DNA of 64,000 nucleotides from Streptomyces toxytricini (GTDB lineage Bacteria > Actinomycetota > Actinomycetes > Streptomycetales > Streptomycetaceae), in NCBI RefSeq assembly GCF_014649915.1, contig NZ_BMTY01000017.1:5227-69226 (forward strand). The letters are read 5' to 3'. The notes beneath the pieces are model-generated. The model was not told the DNA's origin. It ran no database searches and was given only the letters and a program-made list of their open reading frames with translations. Both the position numbers and the translations under genes were made by a program. How positions within the stretch are numbered: position 1 is the first letter of the stretch; the number at the start of each line of letters is the position of its first letter. Shown here in pieces: positions 45,229 through 54,398 of the stretch.

Positions 45229-47298
45229 ATGAGTGCAGAGGCCACGAACCCCGAAGCACGACCCGAAGCGCGCCCCGAACTCCGCAGACGGGGCCGGACC
45301 CGCATCGACCTGCGCCGACTCGGGCGGGCGGCCCTCCTCGGGCCCGCCCCCCGGGACCGGCTGCCCGACGCCATCGGCCACGTCGCCGAGGCGCACCGCG
45401 CCCACCACCCGGACGCCGACCTCTCCGTCCTGCACCGCGCGTACCTCCTCGCGGAGTCCTCCCACCGCGGCCAGATGCGCAAGAGCGGTGAGCCGTACAT
45501 CACACACCCGCTCGCCGTCACCCTCATCCTCGCCGAACTCGGCGCGGAGACCACGACCTTGACGGCCTCCCTGCTCCACGACACCGTCGAGGACACCGAG
45601 GTGACCCTCGATCAGGTCCGCGCCGAGTTCGGCGAGGAGGTCGGCTTCATCGTCGACGGCGTCACCAAGGTCGAGAAGATCGACTACGGGGCCGCGGCCG
45701 AGCCGGAGACCTTCCGCAAGATGCTCGTCGCCACCGGCAACGACGTCCGCGTCATGTCCATCAAACTCGCCGACCGGCTCCACAACATGCGCACCCTCGG
45801 CGTGATGCGCCCCGAGAAACAGGCCCGCATCGCCAAGGTCACCCGCGACGTCCTCATCCCGCTCGCCGAACGGCTCGGCGTCCAGGCCCTCAAGACCGAG
45901 CTCGAAGACCTCGTCTTCGCGATCCTCCACCCCGAGGAGTACGAGCGCACCCGCGCCCTCATCGCCGCCCAGGCCGGCAGCGACCCGCTGCCCGGCATCG
46001 CCGACTCCGTGCGCTCCGTCCTGCGCGACGCCGGCATCGCCGCCGAAGTGCAGGTCCGTCCGCGGCACTTCGTCTCCGTCCACCGCGTCTCCCTCAAACG
46101 CGGCGAGCTACGCGGCTCCGACTTCGGCCGCATCCTCGTCCTCGTCGGCGAGAACGCCGACTGCTACGCCGTGCTGGGCGAGCTCCACACCTGCTTCACC
46201 CCGGTCGTCTCCGAGTTCAAGGACTTCATCGCCGCCCCCAAGTTCAACCTCTACCAGTCGCTGCACACCGCCGTCGCCACCCCCGACGGGTACGTCGCCG
46301 AGGTCATCGTCCGCACCCGCCAGATGCACCGCGTCGCCGAGGCCGGCGTCATCGCCCTCGGCAACCCGTACGCCACCGGCGACCACGCCGACGGCGACGA
46401 GGAGCGCGCCGACCCCACCCGGCCCGGCTGGCTCGCCCGCCTCCTCGACTGGCAGCGCTCCGCACCCGACCCCGACACCTTCTGGAGCGGATTGCGGGCC
46501 GAACTCGCGCAGGACCGGGAGATCACCGTCTTCCGCGCCGACGGCGGCACCCTCGGCCTCCCCGCCGGCGCCACCTGCATCGACGCCGCCTACGCGCAGT
46601 ACGGCGAGGCCGCCCACGGCTGTATCGGCGCCCGGGTCAACGGGCGCCTCACCTCGCTGGGCTCGCGGCTCTCCGACGGCGACACCGTCCAGCTGCTGCT
46701 CTCCCACGACTCCTCCTCCGGCCCCGGCGCCGACTGGCTCGACCACGCCCGCACCACCGCCGCCCGGATCGCCATCACCGGCTGGCTCCGCCAGCACCCC
46801 GACGGGGCCACCCCCACCACCACCCCCGCCCGCGCCCCCCTGTCCGTCGTCGGGGCCCGCGGCGGAGGCGGCAACGCCGTCGCCGACCTGCCCGACGCCA
46901 CCGTGCGCCTGGCCGGGTGCTGCACGCCGGTCCCGCCGGACGCCGTCGCCGGGTTCGTCGTCCGCGGCGGGGCCGTCACCGTCCACCGCGTCGGCTGCGA
47001 GGCCGTCGCCCGGATGCGCGCGCTCGGCCGCACCACCGTCGCCGTGCACTGGCGGGCCACCGCCGACTGCCGCGTCACCCTCGTCGCCGAATCGTTCGGC
47101 CGCCCCCACCTGCTGGCCGACCTGACCGAAGCGATCGCCCGCCAAGGCGTCGAAGTCGTCTCCGCCACCGTCGAACCGCCCGTCGAGCAGCGCGTGCGGC
47201 ACACCTACACCCTCCTGCTGCCCGACGCCGCCGGGCTCCCGGCGCTCATGCGGGCCATGCGGAACGTGCCCGGCGTCTACGACGTCGGCCGCGCCTGA
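45229..47298 (+). CDS. rshA: RelA/SpoT homolog with HD, synthetase-like, TGS and ACT domains (RshA type)
   Basis: A 689-residue RSH protein. The HD hydrolase has H117/D118 (LLHDTVEDTE) and YITHPLAVTLILAEL before it, suggesting active (p)ppGpp hydrolase. The synthetase region reads PKFNLYQSLHTAV in place of the usual PKxNGYxSLHT, and its 5' part lacks the common HIYSIxRKM pattern, so synthesis may be weak. A TGS domain (about 410-470), the CCTPVPPD cysteine motif (about 564) and an ACT domain follow. S. coelicolor has a second RSH, RshA, at this position that conditionally makes ppGpp. ATG 45229 has GGAGG 6 nt upstream. Confidence 0.88.
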   Translation: MSAEATNPEARPEARPELRRRGRTRIDLRRLGRAALLGPAPRDRLPDAIGHVAEAHRAHHPDADLSVLHRAYLLAESSHRGQMRKSGEPYITHPLAVTLILAELGAETTTLTASLLHDTVEDTEVTLDQVRAEFGEEVGFIVDGVTKVEKIDYGAAAEPETFRKMLVATGNDVRVMSIKLADRLHNMRTLGVMRPEKQARIAKVTRDVLIPLAERLGVQALKTELEDLVFAILHPEEYERTRALIAAQAGSDPLPGIADSVRSVLRDAGIAAEVQVRPRHFVSVHRVSLKRGELRGSDFGRILVLVGENADCYAVLGELHTCFTPVVSEFKDFIAAPKFNLYQSLHTAVATPDGYVAEVIVRTRQMHRVAEAGVIALGNPYATGDHADGDEERADPTRPGWLARLLDWQRSAPDPDTFWSGLRAELAQDREITVFRADGGTLGLPAGATCIDAAYAQYGEAAHGCIGARVNGRLTSLGSRLSDGDTVQLLLSHDSSSGPGADWLDHARTTAARIAITGWLRQHPDGATPTTTPARAPLSVVGARGGGGNAVADLPDATVRLAGCCTPVPPDAVAGFVVRGGAVTVHRVGCEAVARMRALGRTTVAVHWRATADCRVTLVAESFGRPHLLADLTEAIARQGVEVVSATVEPPVEQRVRHTYTLLLPDAAGLPALMRAMRNVPGVYDVGRA

Positions 47299-47454
47299 CC
47301 GGCGGGCCGCCGCCGCGGACCGCGCCCCCCGGCCGCCGGGCCGGGGCGGGCCGTCAGCCGCACGGCGGCCCTTCCCGCGCCCGGAGATCCCGTTCGGGTG
47401 GAACCGTCGCGCGCCGTACCCGGCCGCGCGGCGGGCGCTGGTAAGCGGTGGGGG

Positions 47455-48900
47455 ATGCAGCTCACCTCCCCGCGCCTGCGCGCCTCCCTGCTCGCCGCGG
47501 CCTCCCTCGGCCTGGTCGCCGCCGCGCTGCCCCCGCCGACGCCGCTGGGCATCGGAGACCCGCTGTTCCCGCACCTGGGCAACCCCGGCTACGACGTCCT
47601 CTCGTACGACCTCTCCCTCACCTACAAGGACAACAAGACCCCCCTCGACGCCGTCACCCGGATCGACGCCCGCGCCGTCACCGCCCTGGACCGCATCAAC
47701 CTCGACTTCACCCACGGAACGGTCGCCTCCGTCGAGGTGAACGGGCAGCCCGCCGCCTTCGAGAGCGTCGGCGAGGACCTCGTCCTCACCCCTGCGAGCC
47801 CCGTCGCCCCCCACACCCCGCTCCGCATCGCCGTCCGCCACACCAGCGACCCGCGCGGCGCCGCCGACGGCGGCTGGGTCCCCACCGCGGACGGCCTCGC
47901 CATGGCCAACCAGGCCGACGCCGCCCACCGCGTCTTCCCCTGCAACGACCACCCCGCCGACAAGGCCTACTTCACCTTCCGTATCACCGCCCCCCAGGGG
48001 CTCACCGCCGTCGCCAACGGCGTCTCCGGCGCCCTGCCCGTCCGCAGCGCCGCCGGCCCCACCACCTGGACGTACCGGACCCTGCACCCCATGGCCACCG
48101 AGCTCGCCCAGGTCTCCATCGGCGACTCGGCCGTCCTGCACCGCACCGGCCCGCACGGCCTTCCCCTGCGCGACGTCGTCCCCGCCGCCGACCGGGCCCG
48201 CCTCGAACCCTGGCTGGAGAAGACCCACGGCCACATCGAGTGGATGGAGAAGCGCGTCGGCCGCTACCCCTTCGAGAACTACGGCGTGCTCATCGCCCAG
48301 GCGCAGACCGGCTTCGAGCTCGAAACGCAGACCCTCTCCCTCTTCGAGAGCGGCCTCTTCGCCGGCGACGGCTACCCCGAGTGGTACGTCGAGGCCGTCA
48401 TGGTCCACGAGCTCGCCCACCAGTGGTTCGGCGACAGCGTCACCCCCCGCACCTGGTCCGACCTGTGGCTCAACGAAGGGCACGCCACCTGGTACGAGGC
48501 CCTCTACGCCGACCACCTCGGCAAGTACTCCCTGGAGCGGCGCATGCGCGAGGCGTACGAGCGCTCCGACCAGTGGCGGGCCTCCGGAGGCCCCCCGGCC
48601 GCACCCAAGCCCGCCGCCCCCGGCCAGAAGATCGGGCTGTTCCGGCCCGTCGTCTACGACGGCGCCGCGGTCGTCCTGTACGCCCTGCGCCAGGAGATCG
48701 GCACGGCCGCCTTCGACCGCATCCAGCGCCGCTGGGTCACCGAGCACCGCGACGGCGTCGCCGGCACCGCAGACTTCGTCCGCCTCGCCTCCCAGGAGGC
48801 CGGACGCGACATGGAGCCCTTCCTGAAGCCCTGGCTGTACGGCAAGACGACACCCCCGATGCCCGGACACCCGGAATGGGGCGGCGCGAAAAGCGTGTGA
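47455..48900 (+). CDS. M1-family zinc metallopeptidase, secreted
   Basis: A 481-residue aminopeptidase-type enzyme. A signal peptide (residues about 8-27, ASLLAAASLGLVAAALPPP) is followed by the N-terminal beta domain and a thermolysin-like domain with zinc ligands H318, H322 (HELAHQWFG) and E341 (NEGHATW). The usual exopeptidase GAMEN segment is replaced by GFELETQ. It lacks the long C-terminal ERAP1-like domain of PepN, as do other short secreted members. ATG 47455 follows GGTGGGGG. Confidence 0.88.
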   Translation: MQLTSPRLRASLLAAASLGLVAAALPPPTPLGIGDPLFPHLGNPGYDVLSYDLSLTYKDNKTPLDAVTRIDARAVTALDRINLDFTHGTVASVEVNGQPAAFESVGEDLVLTPASPVAPHTPLRIAVRHTSDPRGAADGGWVPTADGLAMANQADAAHRVFPCNDHPADKAYFTFRITAPQGLTAVANGVSGALPVRSAAGPTTWTYRTLHPMATELAQVSIGDSAVLHRTGPHGLPLRDVVPAADRARLEPWLEKTHGHIEWMEKRVGRYPFENYGVLIAQAQTGFELETQTLSLFESGLFAGDGYPEWYVEAVMVHELAHQWFGDSVTPRTWSDLWLNEGHATWYEALYADHLGKYSLERRMREAYERSDQWRASGGPPAAPKPAAPGQKIGLFRPVVYDGAAVVLYALRQEIGTAAFDRIQRRWVTEHRDGVAGTADFVRLASQEAGRDMEPFLKPWLYGKTTPPMPGHPEWGGAKSV

Positions 48901-48942
48901 CCCGGCAGGAAGGGGCATGTCACCATCGACGGGGCCGCACGG

Positions 48943-48961
48943 CGCCGGGAATCTCCCGGCG
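48943..48961 (+). terminator. Hairpin after the M1 peptidase gene
   Basis: An 8-bp stem CGCCGGGA / TCCCGGCG with an ATC loop, 42 nt after the stop codon. The remaining gap to hflX contains a possible extended -10 (TAAGGT, 48985-48990). Confidence 0.55.
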
Positions 48962-49108
48962 GCAGGCGACGTTGCACACGTCAGTAAGGTGTCGCACGTG
49001 CTTCCGGCGGCCGCGGCCGCCGGAAACGGCCCCGACCGCCCACCGCGGCCGGGCACCCGCCGAGGCGGGCCCCTTCCGACACCGCCCACACACCGACGTA
49101 AGGATCCA

Positions 49109-50617
49109 ATGACCTCCTCTTCTTCCGCTTCCCAGGACGCGCGGGCCGCACAGGACGACGTGCGCGAACCGCAGAGCTTCACCGAGAGCCTCCGGGCCGA
49201 CGCCCTGATGGAAGAGGACGTCGCCTGGAGCCACGAGATCGACGGAGACCGGGACGGCGACCAGTTCGACCGCTCCGAGCGCGCCGCGCTCCGGCGCGTC
49301 GCCGGCCTCTCCACCGAGCTCGAAGACGTCACCGAGGTCGAGTACCGACAGCTCCGCCTGGAGCGCGTCGTCCTCGTCGGCGTGTGGACGTCCGGCACCG
49401 TGCAGGACGCCGAGAACTCCCTCGCGGAGCTCGCCGCCCTCGCCGAGACCGCCGGCGCCCTCGTCCTCGACGGCGTGATCCAGCGCCGCGACAAGCCCGA
49501 CCCGGCCACCTTCATCGGCTCCGGCAAGGCGCGCGAACTGCGCGACATCGTGCTGGAGAGCGGCGCCGACACCGTCGTCTGCGACGGCGAGCTCAGCCCC
49601 GGCCAGCTCATCGCCCTCGAAGACGTCGTCAAGGTCAAGGTGGTCGACCGGACCGCCCTAATCCTCGACATCTTCGCCCAGCACGCCAAGTCCCGAGAGG
49701 GCAAGGCGCAGGTCGCCCTCGCGCAGATGCAGTACATGCTTCCGCGCCTGCGCGGCTGGGGCCAGTCGCTGTCCCGGCAGATGGGCGGCGGCGGAGGCGG
49801 CGGCATGGCCACCCGCGGCCCCGGTGAGACCAAGATCGAGACGGACCGGCGCCGGATCCGCGAGAAGATGGCGAAGATGCGCCGGGAGATCGCGGAGATG
49901 AAGACCGGCCGCGACATCAAGCGCCAGGAGCGCCGCCGCAACAAGGTGCCCTCCGTCGCCATCGCCGGCTACACCAACGCCGGCAAGTCCTCGCTGCTCA
50001 ACCGCCTCACCGGCGCGGGCGTCCTCGTCGAGAACGCCCTGTTCGCCACCCTCGACCCGACCGTGCGCCGGGCCGAGACGCCCAGCGGCCGGGTCTACAC
50101 CCTGGCCGACACCGTCGGCTTCGTCCGGCACCTGCCCCACCACCTGGTCGAGGCGTTCCGCTCCACGATGGAGGAGGTCGGGGACGCCGACCTCATCCTG
50201 CACATCGTGGACGGCTCGCACCCCGCCCCGGACGAGCAGCTCGCCGCCGTCCGCGAGGTCATCCGGGAGGTCGGCGCGGCCGACGTGCCCGAGATCGTCG
50301 TGGTCAACAAGGCGGACGCCGCGGACCCGCTGGTCCTCCAGCGGCTCCTGCGGATCGAGCGGCACTCCATCGCCGTCTCCGCGCGCACCGGACAGGGCAT
50401 CGAGGAGCTCCTGCGGCTCATCGACGCCGAACTGCCCCGGCCGTCCGTCGAGGTGGAGGCCCTCGTGCCGTACACCCACGGCTCGCTGGTCGCCCGGGCG
50501 CACGCCGAGGGCGAGGTGGTCTCCGAGGAGCACACCCCGGAGGGCACCCTGCTCAAGGTGCTCGTCCACCCGGAACTGGCCGCCGAACTGGCGCCGTTCG
50601 TTCCGGCCAAGCAGTAG
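49109..50617 (+). CDS. hflX: GTPase HflX
   Basis: A 502-residue ribosome-associated GTPase that splits stalled or heat-stressed 70S ribosomes. The N-terminal HflX domain ends in a Gly-rich loop (GGGGGGMATRGPGE). The G domain has G1 GYTNAGKSSL, G3 DTVGFVRHLP and G4 NKAD. A charged N-terminal extension of about 75 residues is typical of actinobacteria. ATG 49109 has AAGGA 6 nt upstream. Confidence 0.94.
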   Translation: MTSSSSASQDARAAQDDVREPQSFTESLRADALMEEDVAWSHEIDGDRDGDQFDRSERAALRRVAGLSTELEDVTEVEYRQLRLERVVLVGVWTSGTVQDAENSLAELAALAETAGALVLDGVIQRRDKPDPATFIGSGKARELRDIVLESGADTVVCDGELSPGQLIALEDVVKVKVVDRTALILDIFAQHAKSREGKAQVALAQMQYMLPRLRGWGQSLSRQMGGGGGGGMATRGPGETKIETDRRRIREKMAKMRREIAEMKTGRDIKRQERRRNKVPSVAIAGYTNAGKSSLLNRLTGAGVLVENALFATLDPTVRRAETPSGRVYTLADTVGFVRHLPHHLVEAFRSTMEEVGDADLILHIVDGSHPAPDEQLAAVREVIREVGAADVPEIVVVNKADAADPLVLQRLLRIERHSIAVSARTGQGIEELLRLIDAELPRPSVEVEALVPYTHGSLVARAHAEGEVVSEEHTPEGTLLKVLVHPELAAELAPFVPAKQ

Positions 50618-50651
50618 CCGCGCCGCCCGGACCACCGCCGGGCGCGCGAAA

Positions 50652-50687
50652 GCCGAGGGCCCCCTGCCCGTGCAGGGGGCCCTCGGC
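50652..50687. terminator. Bidirectional terminator between hflX and the protease gene
   Basis: A perfect 16-bp stem (50652-50667 / 50672-50687) with a 4-nt loop, 35 nt after hflX and 18 nt from the stop of the minus-strand protease gene. Confidence 0.9.
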
Positions 50688-50704
50688 CGTGTCCGGCTGC
50701 CGGA

Positions 50705-51877
50705 CTACTTGAACTTCCTGCTCACCGCGTCGAAGATCCCCTTGGCCTCCGGGCCCAGCCGCGGACCCGCCAGCCAGCCCGCCTTCGCCGGGCCGATCGA
50801 CGTGTTCGACACCAGCGCCGGCTTGCCGTCACTGCCCGCGGCGATCCAGCCGCCGCCCGACGAACCGCCCGTCATCGTGCAGCCGATGCGGTACATCACC
50901 GGATCGTTCGCCTTCAGCGTGAGCCGCCCCGGCTTGTCCGTGCACTGGTACGCCTTCTGCCCGTCGAACGGCGCCGACGCCGGGTAGCCCGTCGCCGTCA
51001 TCCCGGACACCTTCGGCACCGCCGGCGCGTTGAACTCCACCGGGAGCGCCGCACCGACCGTCTCCTCCAGCGACTTGCCGGTGCTCTTCTCCGGCACCAC
51101 GTGCAGCACCGCGAAGTCGTACGGGGCACCCGCACCGCCCGTCGGGCCGCCGGTGGCGATCCACTGGTCGGAGGTCTGCGCCCAGTCGCTCCACCACACG
51201 CCGTACGGGGCCACCTCCTGCCGCGGCGCGCCCTTGAGCTGCGCCGCCGACTTGCCCGCGTTGTTGTACGACGGGACGAAGGCGATGTTCCGGTACCAGC
51301 CGCCGGCCTTGCCGGCGTGCACGCAGTGCCCGGCCGTCCAGACCATGTTCGACTTGCCCGGGTGCGCGGGGTCCTTCACGACGGTCGCCGAGCACACCAT
51401 GGAGCCCTCGGGGCCGTCGAAGAAGACCTTGCCCGACGCGGGGATCGCCGAGTGGTACGGCGTGGCCGCCGGCTTCGCCGGCACCGCCGCCGGAGCCGGG
51501 TCGGTGACGCCCTGGTCCTTGCCCGCGTCCGGGTCGACCGCCGGGGGCTGCGGCGTCTTCGCCGCCTCCCGCATCCGGTCCGGGTCCCACAGGCCCTCGA
51601 TGACCGGGTTGATGTAGTCGCCCGCCTCGCGGAGCCAGTCGTCCTTGTTCCAGTTCTTCCACTCACCTCCCCGCCACTTCTCCAGGTCGATGCCGTGCTG
51701 CTTCAGCTTGTCCTTCAGCTGGTCCGGGATCTTGATCCCGTCGCCTCCGGGCGGAAGGCTCGCCGCCACGGTGGGCTTGGCGTCGCCGCCGGCCTCCCCG
51801 TCGCCCGGGCCGCAGGCGGCGGTCATCGCGAGTGCCGCCGCGCACAGGATCGCGGTGACCGGTCGGTTCGGTCGCAT
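50705..51877 (-). CDS. Trypsin-like serine protease lipoprotein
   Basis: A 390-residue secreted protease. The lipobox Cys is C22 (LAMTAACGPG), so it should be anchored on the outer face of the membrane. A charged region (about residues 50-110) and a Pro/Ala linker precede the S1/V8-type domain with H184 (WTAGHCVHAG), D254 (YDFAVLHV) and S340 (TGGSSGGGW). Four Cys could form two disulfides. ATG 51877 has AGGGGGA upstream. It is divergent from the siderophore aminotransferase across 298 nt with no other gene. Confidence 0.88.
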   Translation of the reverse strand: MRPNRPVTAILCAAALAMTAACGPGDGEAGGDAKPTVAASLPPGGDGIKIPDQLKDKLKQHGIDLEKWRGGEWKNWNKDDWLREAGDYINPVIEGLWDPDRMREAAKTPQPPAVDPDAGKDQGVTDPAPAAVPAKPAATPYHSAIPASGKVFFDGPEGSMVCSATVVKDPAHPGKSNMVWTAGHCVHAGKAGGWYRNIAFVPSYNNAGKSAAQLKGAPRQEVAPYGVWWSDWAQTSDQWIATGGPTGGAGAPYDFAVLHVVPEKSTGKSLEETVGAALPVEFNAPAVPKVSGMTATGYPASAPFDGQKAYQCTDKPGRLTLKANDPVMYRIGCTMTGGSSGGGWIAAGSDGKPALVSNTSIGPAKAGWLAGPRLGPEAKGIFDAVSRKFK

Positions 51878-52175
51878 GTCGTGAGTCCCCCTGGTGTTTC
51901 CGGGCATGGGCTGCGGACGCCGTGAGGTGCGGCCGCGGATGCAGCACCCCACTATGCCGTCGCAGTCGGGGACGGCGAAGCCCGCCCCCTCGGTTCCCGT
52001 CCGGCCCCCTCCGTCGGCCCGCGCTTCCCGCCGCGCCGGCCCAAGGTTCTTGCGCCCGCCCCGTGTTCCGGCGCCGCCGCCGTCGTTGGTACGTACGGGA
52101 GAGCGGGGCGGGGGAGCGGCATCCGGGTCAGAAACGATCCGGCAGGGCGATTTCAGTGCGGGAGGTCCGACACTC

Positions 52176-53549
52176 GTGGCATTGACGGAGCAGGACACGG
52201 CCCCGGCCCAGGTACCGCCCCAAGGGGGCCGGGCGCCCGCAGCGGGCGGAGCGGCCGCGGCGGAGGGCATCCTGCGGCGGCAGGCTATGCGGGAGTCCGC
52301 GGCGCGCACGTACGCCCGCTCCCTGCCGATCGTGCCCGTGCGGGCCCGCGGCCTCACCATCGAGGGCGCGGACGGCCGCCGCTACCTCGACTGCCTGTCC
52401 GGCGCGGGCACCCTCGCGCTCGGTCACAACCACCCCGTGGTGCTTGAGGCCGTACGCGCCGTCCTCGACTCCGGGGCCCCGCTGCACGTCCTCGACCTCG
52501 CGACGCCGGTCAAGGACGCCTTCACCACCGAGCTGTTCGCGACCCTGCCCGGCGAACTGGCCGCCGACGCCCGGATCCAGTTCTGCGGGCCCGCCGGCAC
52601 CGACGCGGTGGAGGCTGCGCTCACCCTGGTCCGCACCGCGACCGGACGCTCCGGGCTCCTCGCCTTCACCGGCGCCTACCACGGCATGACCGCCGGCTCC
52701 CTCGGCGCGTCGGGCGGCGCCCCGGACGTGCGGGTGACGCGGCTGCCGTACCCGCAGGACCACCGCTGCCCGTTCGGCGTGGGCGGCGCCGAGGGGGCGC
52801 GGCTCGGCGCCCGCTGGACCCGGAGCCTGCTCGACGACCCCAAAGGCGGGGTGCCGACGCCCGCCGGGATGCTCGTCGAGCCCGTGCAGGGCGAGGGAGG
52901 GGTCCTGCCCGCCCCGGACGCCTGGCTGCGCAGCATGCGCGAGATCACCGCGGCCCGGGACATCCCGCTCATCGCGGACGAGGTGCAGACGGGCGTCGGC
53001 CGGACCGGCGCCTTCTGGGGCGTCGACCACGCCGGGGTCGTCCCCGACGTGATGGTCATGTCGAAGGCCATCGGCGGCAGCCTGCCGCTGGCGGTGATCG
53101 TGTACCGGTCCGCGCTGGACGTGTGGGCGCCCGGAGCCCACGCCGGCACGTTCCGCGGCAACCAGCTCGCGATGGCGGCCGGCGCCGCGACCCTCGCCCA
53201 CGTACGGGAGAACCGCCTCGCCGAACGCGCCGCGGAACTCGGCGCACGCATGCTCACCGCCCTGCGCGGGCTGGCCGCGCAGCAGCCGTGCGTCGCGGAC
53301 GTACGGGGCCGCGGCCTGATGATCGGCGTCGAACTCGCCGACCCGGCGACCGGCGCCGCCGCGAGCGACCTCGCCGCCGCCGTCCGCCGGGAATGCCTCC
53401 GACGCGGCCTGATCGTGGAACTCGGCGGCCGCCACTCCAGCGTCGTACGCCTCCTGCCGCCGCTCACCATCACCGACGAACAGGCCTCGGCGGTCCTGGA
53501 CCGCCTGGCAGACGCCCTCACCACCGCAACGCGCCACCACCCCCTCTGA
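52176..53549 (+). CDS. Class III aminotransferase, diaminobutyrate/2-oxoglutarate type (siderophore locus)
   Basis: A 457-residue PLP enzyme of the class III (ornithine/DABA) group. It carries GTDAVEAALTLVRTATGR, IADEVQTGVGRTG and the PLP-lysine in VMSKAIGGSLPLAV. In schizokinen and related NIS pathways a homolog makes 2,4-diaminobutyrate, which is then decarboxylated to diaminopropane. Here it heads a locus with an IucA/IucC synthetase and an acyltransferase. GTG 52176 has GGGAGG 10 nt upstream. I see no DmdR/IdeR-type iron box in the 298-nt promoter region. Confidence 0.85.
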   Translation: MALTEQDTAPAQVPPQGGRAPAAGGAAAAEGILRRQAMRESAARTYARSLPIVPVRARGLTIEGADGRRYLDCLSGAGTLALGHNHPVVLEAVRAVLDSGAPLHVLDLATPVKDAFTTELFATLPGELAADARIQFCGPAGTDAVEAALTLVRTATGRSGLLAFTGAYHGMTAGSLGASGGAPDVRVTRLPYPQDHRCPFGVGGAEGARLGARWTRSLLDDPKGGVPTPAGMLVEPVQGEGGVLPAPDAWLRSMREITAARDIPLIADEVQTGVGRTGAFWGVDHAGVVPDVMVMSKAIGGSLPLAVIVYRSALDVWAPGAHAGTFRGNQLAMAAGAATLAHVRENRLAERAAELGARMLTALRGLAAQQPCVADVRGRGLMIGVELADPATGAAASDLAAAVRRECLRRGLIVELGGRHSSVVRLLPPLTITDEQASAVLDRLADALTTATRHHPL

Positions 53550-54398
53550 CCTGCCCCCGCGGCCCGACGAAACCGTGCCGCGGCCCGTATCCCACCCGGA
53601 ACCACTCCCGCCAGGGGCGGCCACCCCACGAGGACCGCAGCCCCATCGTGGCGGACGCCCCCCGGAGCCCTCACCGGCCCGGGAGCGAACTCCCCAAGGC
53701 GCCGCCGCTCCCACCAGGGCGGAAGCTCCCAAGGCACCGCCGCTCCCACCGGGGCGGAAGCTCCGCAGGCACCGCCGCTCCTACCGGGGCGGAAGCCCCG
53801 AAGGCACCGCAGTCCCACCGGGGCGGGCGCCCCCGGACCCCGCACGGCCCCGGAGCGAAGCACCCCGAGGGACAGCAGCCCCACCGGGCGGGCGTCCCTC
53901 CCGGAGCCCCGGCCGTTCCAGGGGCGGACGCCCCGAGGGACCGCAGCCCCACCGGGCGGGCGCCCCCAAGGGACTGCCACCCCGCCCCACCGGGGCGGAC
54001 GCCCCCGGAGCCCTCACCGGCCCGGGAGCGGACTCCCCAAGGCACCGCCGCCCCTACCAGGGCGGAAGCCCGAAGGCACCGCAGTCCACCGGGGCGGCGC
54101 CCCCGGACCCCGCACGGCCCCGGAGTGAACACCCCGGGGGAGTGCAGCCCCACCGGGGCACCGCAGTCCCACCGGGGCGGGCGTCCCTCCCGGAGCCCTC
54201 ACCGCCCCGGGAGCGGGTACCCCAGGGGCCGCACTCACCAGAGGGCGGGCGCCCTGTGGGGAGCGGCGCCCGTCCGCCGGCACCGCCCCGACCGCCGCCG
54301 ACGGGCCCGCGGAGCCGCAGTCCGCCCACCGCACGGCGGCGGCCCCCCGACCGAACCACCACAGCCACCCCTCCCACGAAAACGGAGACATCTCGGCG
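53550..54398 (+). repeat. Non-coding 35-nt repeat block inside the siderophore locus
   Basis: This 849-nt stretch is C-rich on the plus strand and made of imperfect repeats. Units of the form GGCACCGCNG-(T/C)CC-(C/T)ACCGGGGCGG-(A/G)NGC-CCC alternate with a CCCTCACCGGCCCGGGAGCG-type module. The block from about 53651 recurs at about 53996, a 345-nt higher-order repeat. Frames through it shift from unit to unit, so it is not coding. A weak 7-bp hairpin at 53557-53583 may end the aminotransferase transcript. The last 100 nt before the next gene hold no repeats. Confidence 0.8.
53698..53837 (+). repeat. Four exact-length 35-nt tandem units
   Basis: Units start at 53698, 53733, 53768 and 53803, each 35 nt, with a few substitutions between neighbours. 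There are no spacers, which excludes a CRISPR array. Confidence 0.85.

Noticed and set aside
46108-49962. Long minus-strand open frame opposite the RSH, peptidase and hflX genes
   Set aside because: Composition is a GC shadow and all three plus-strand genes have clear catalytic motifs.
53698-53837. Possible CRISPR array
   Set aside because: Units are directly adjacent with no unique spacers, and no cas genes are present.
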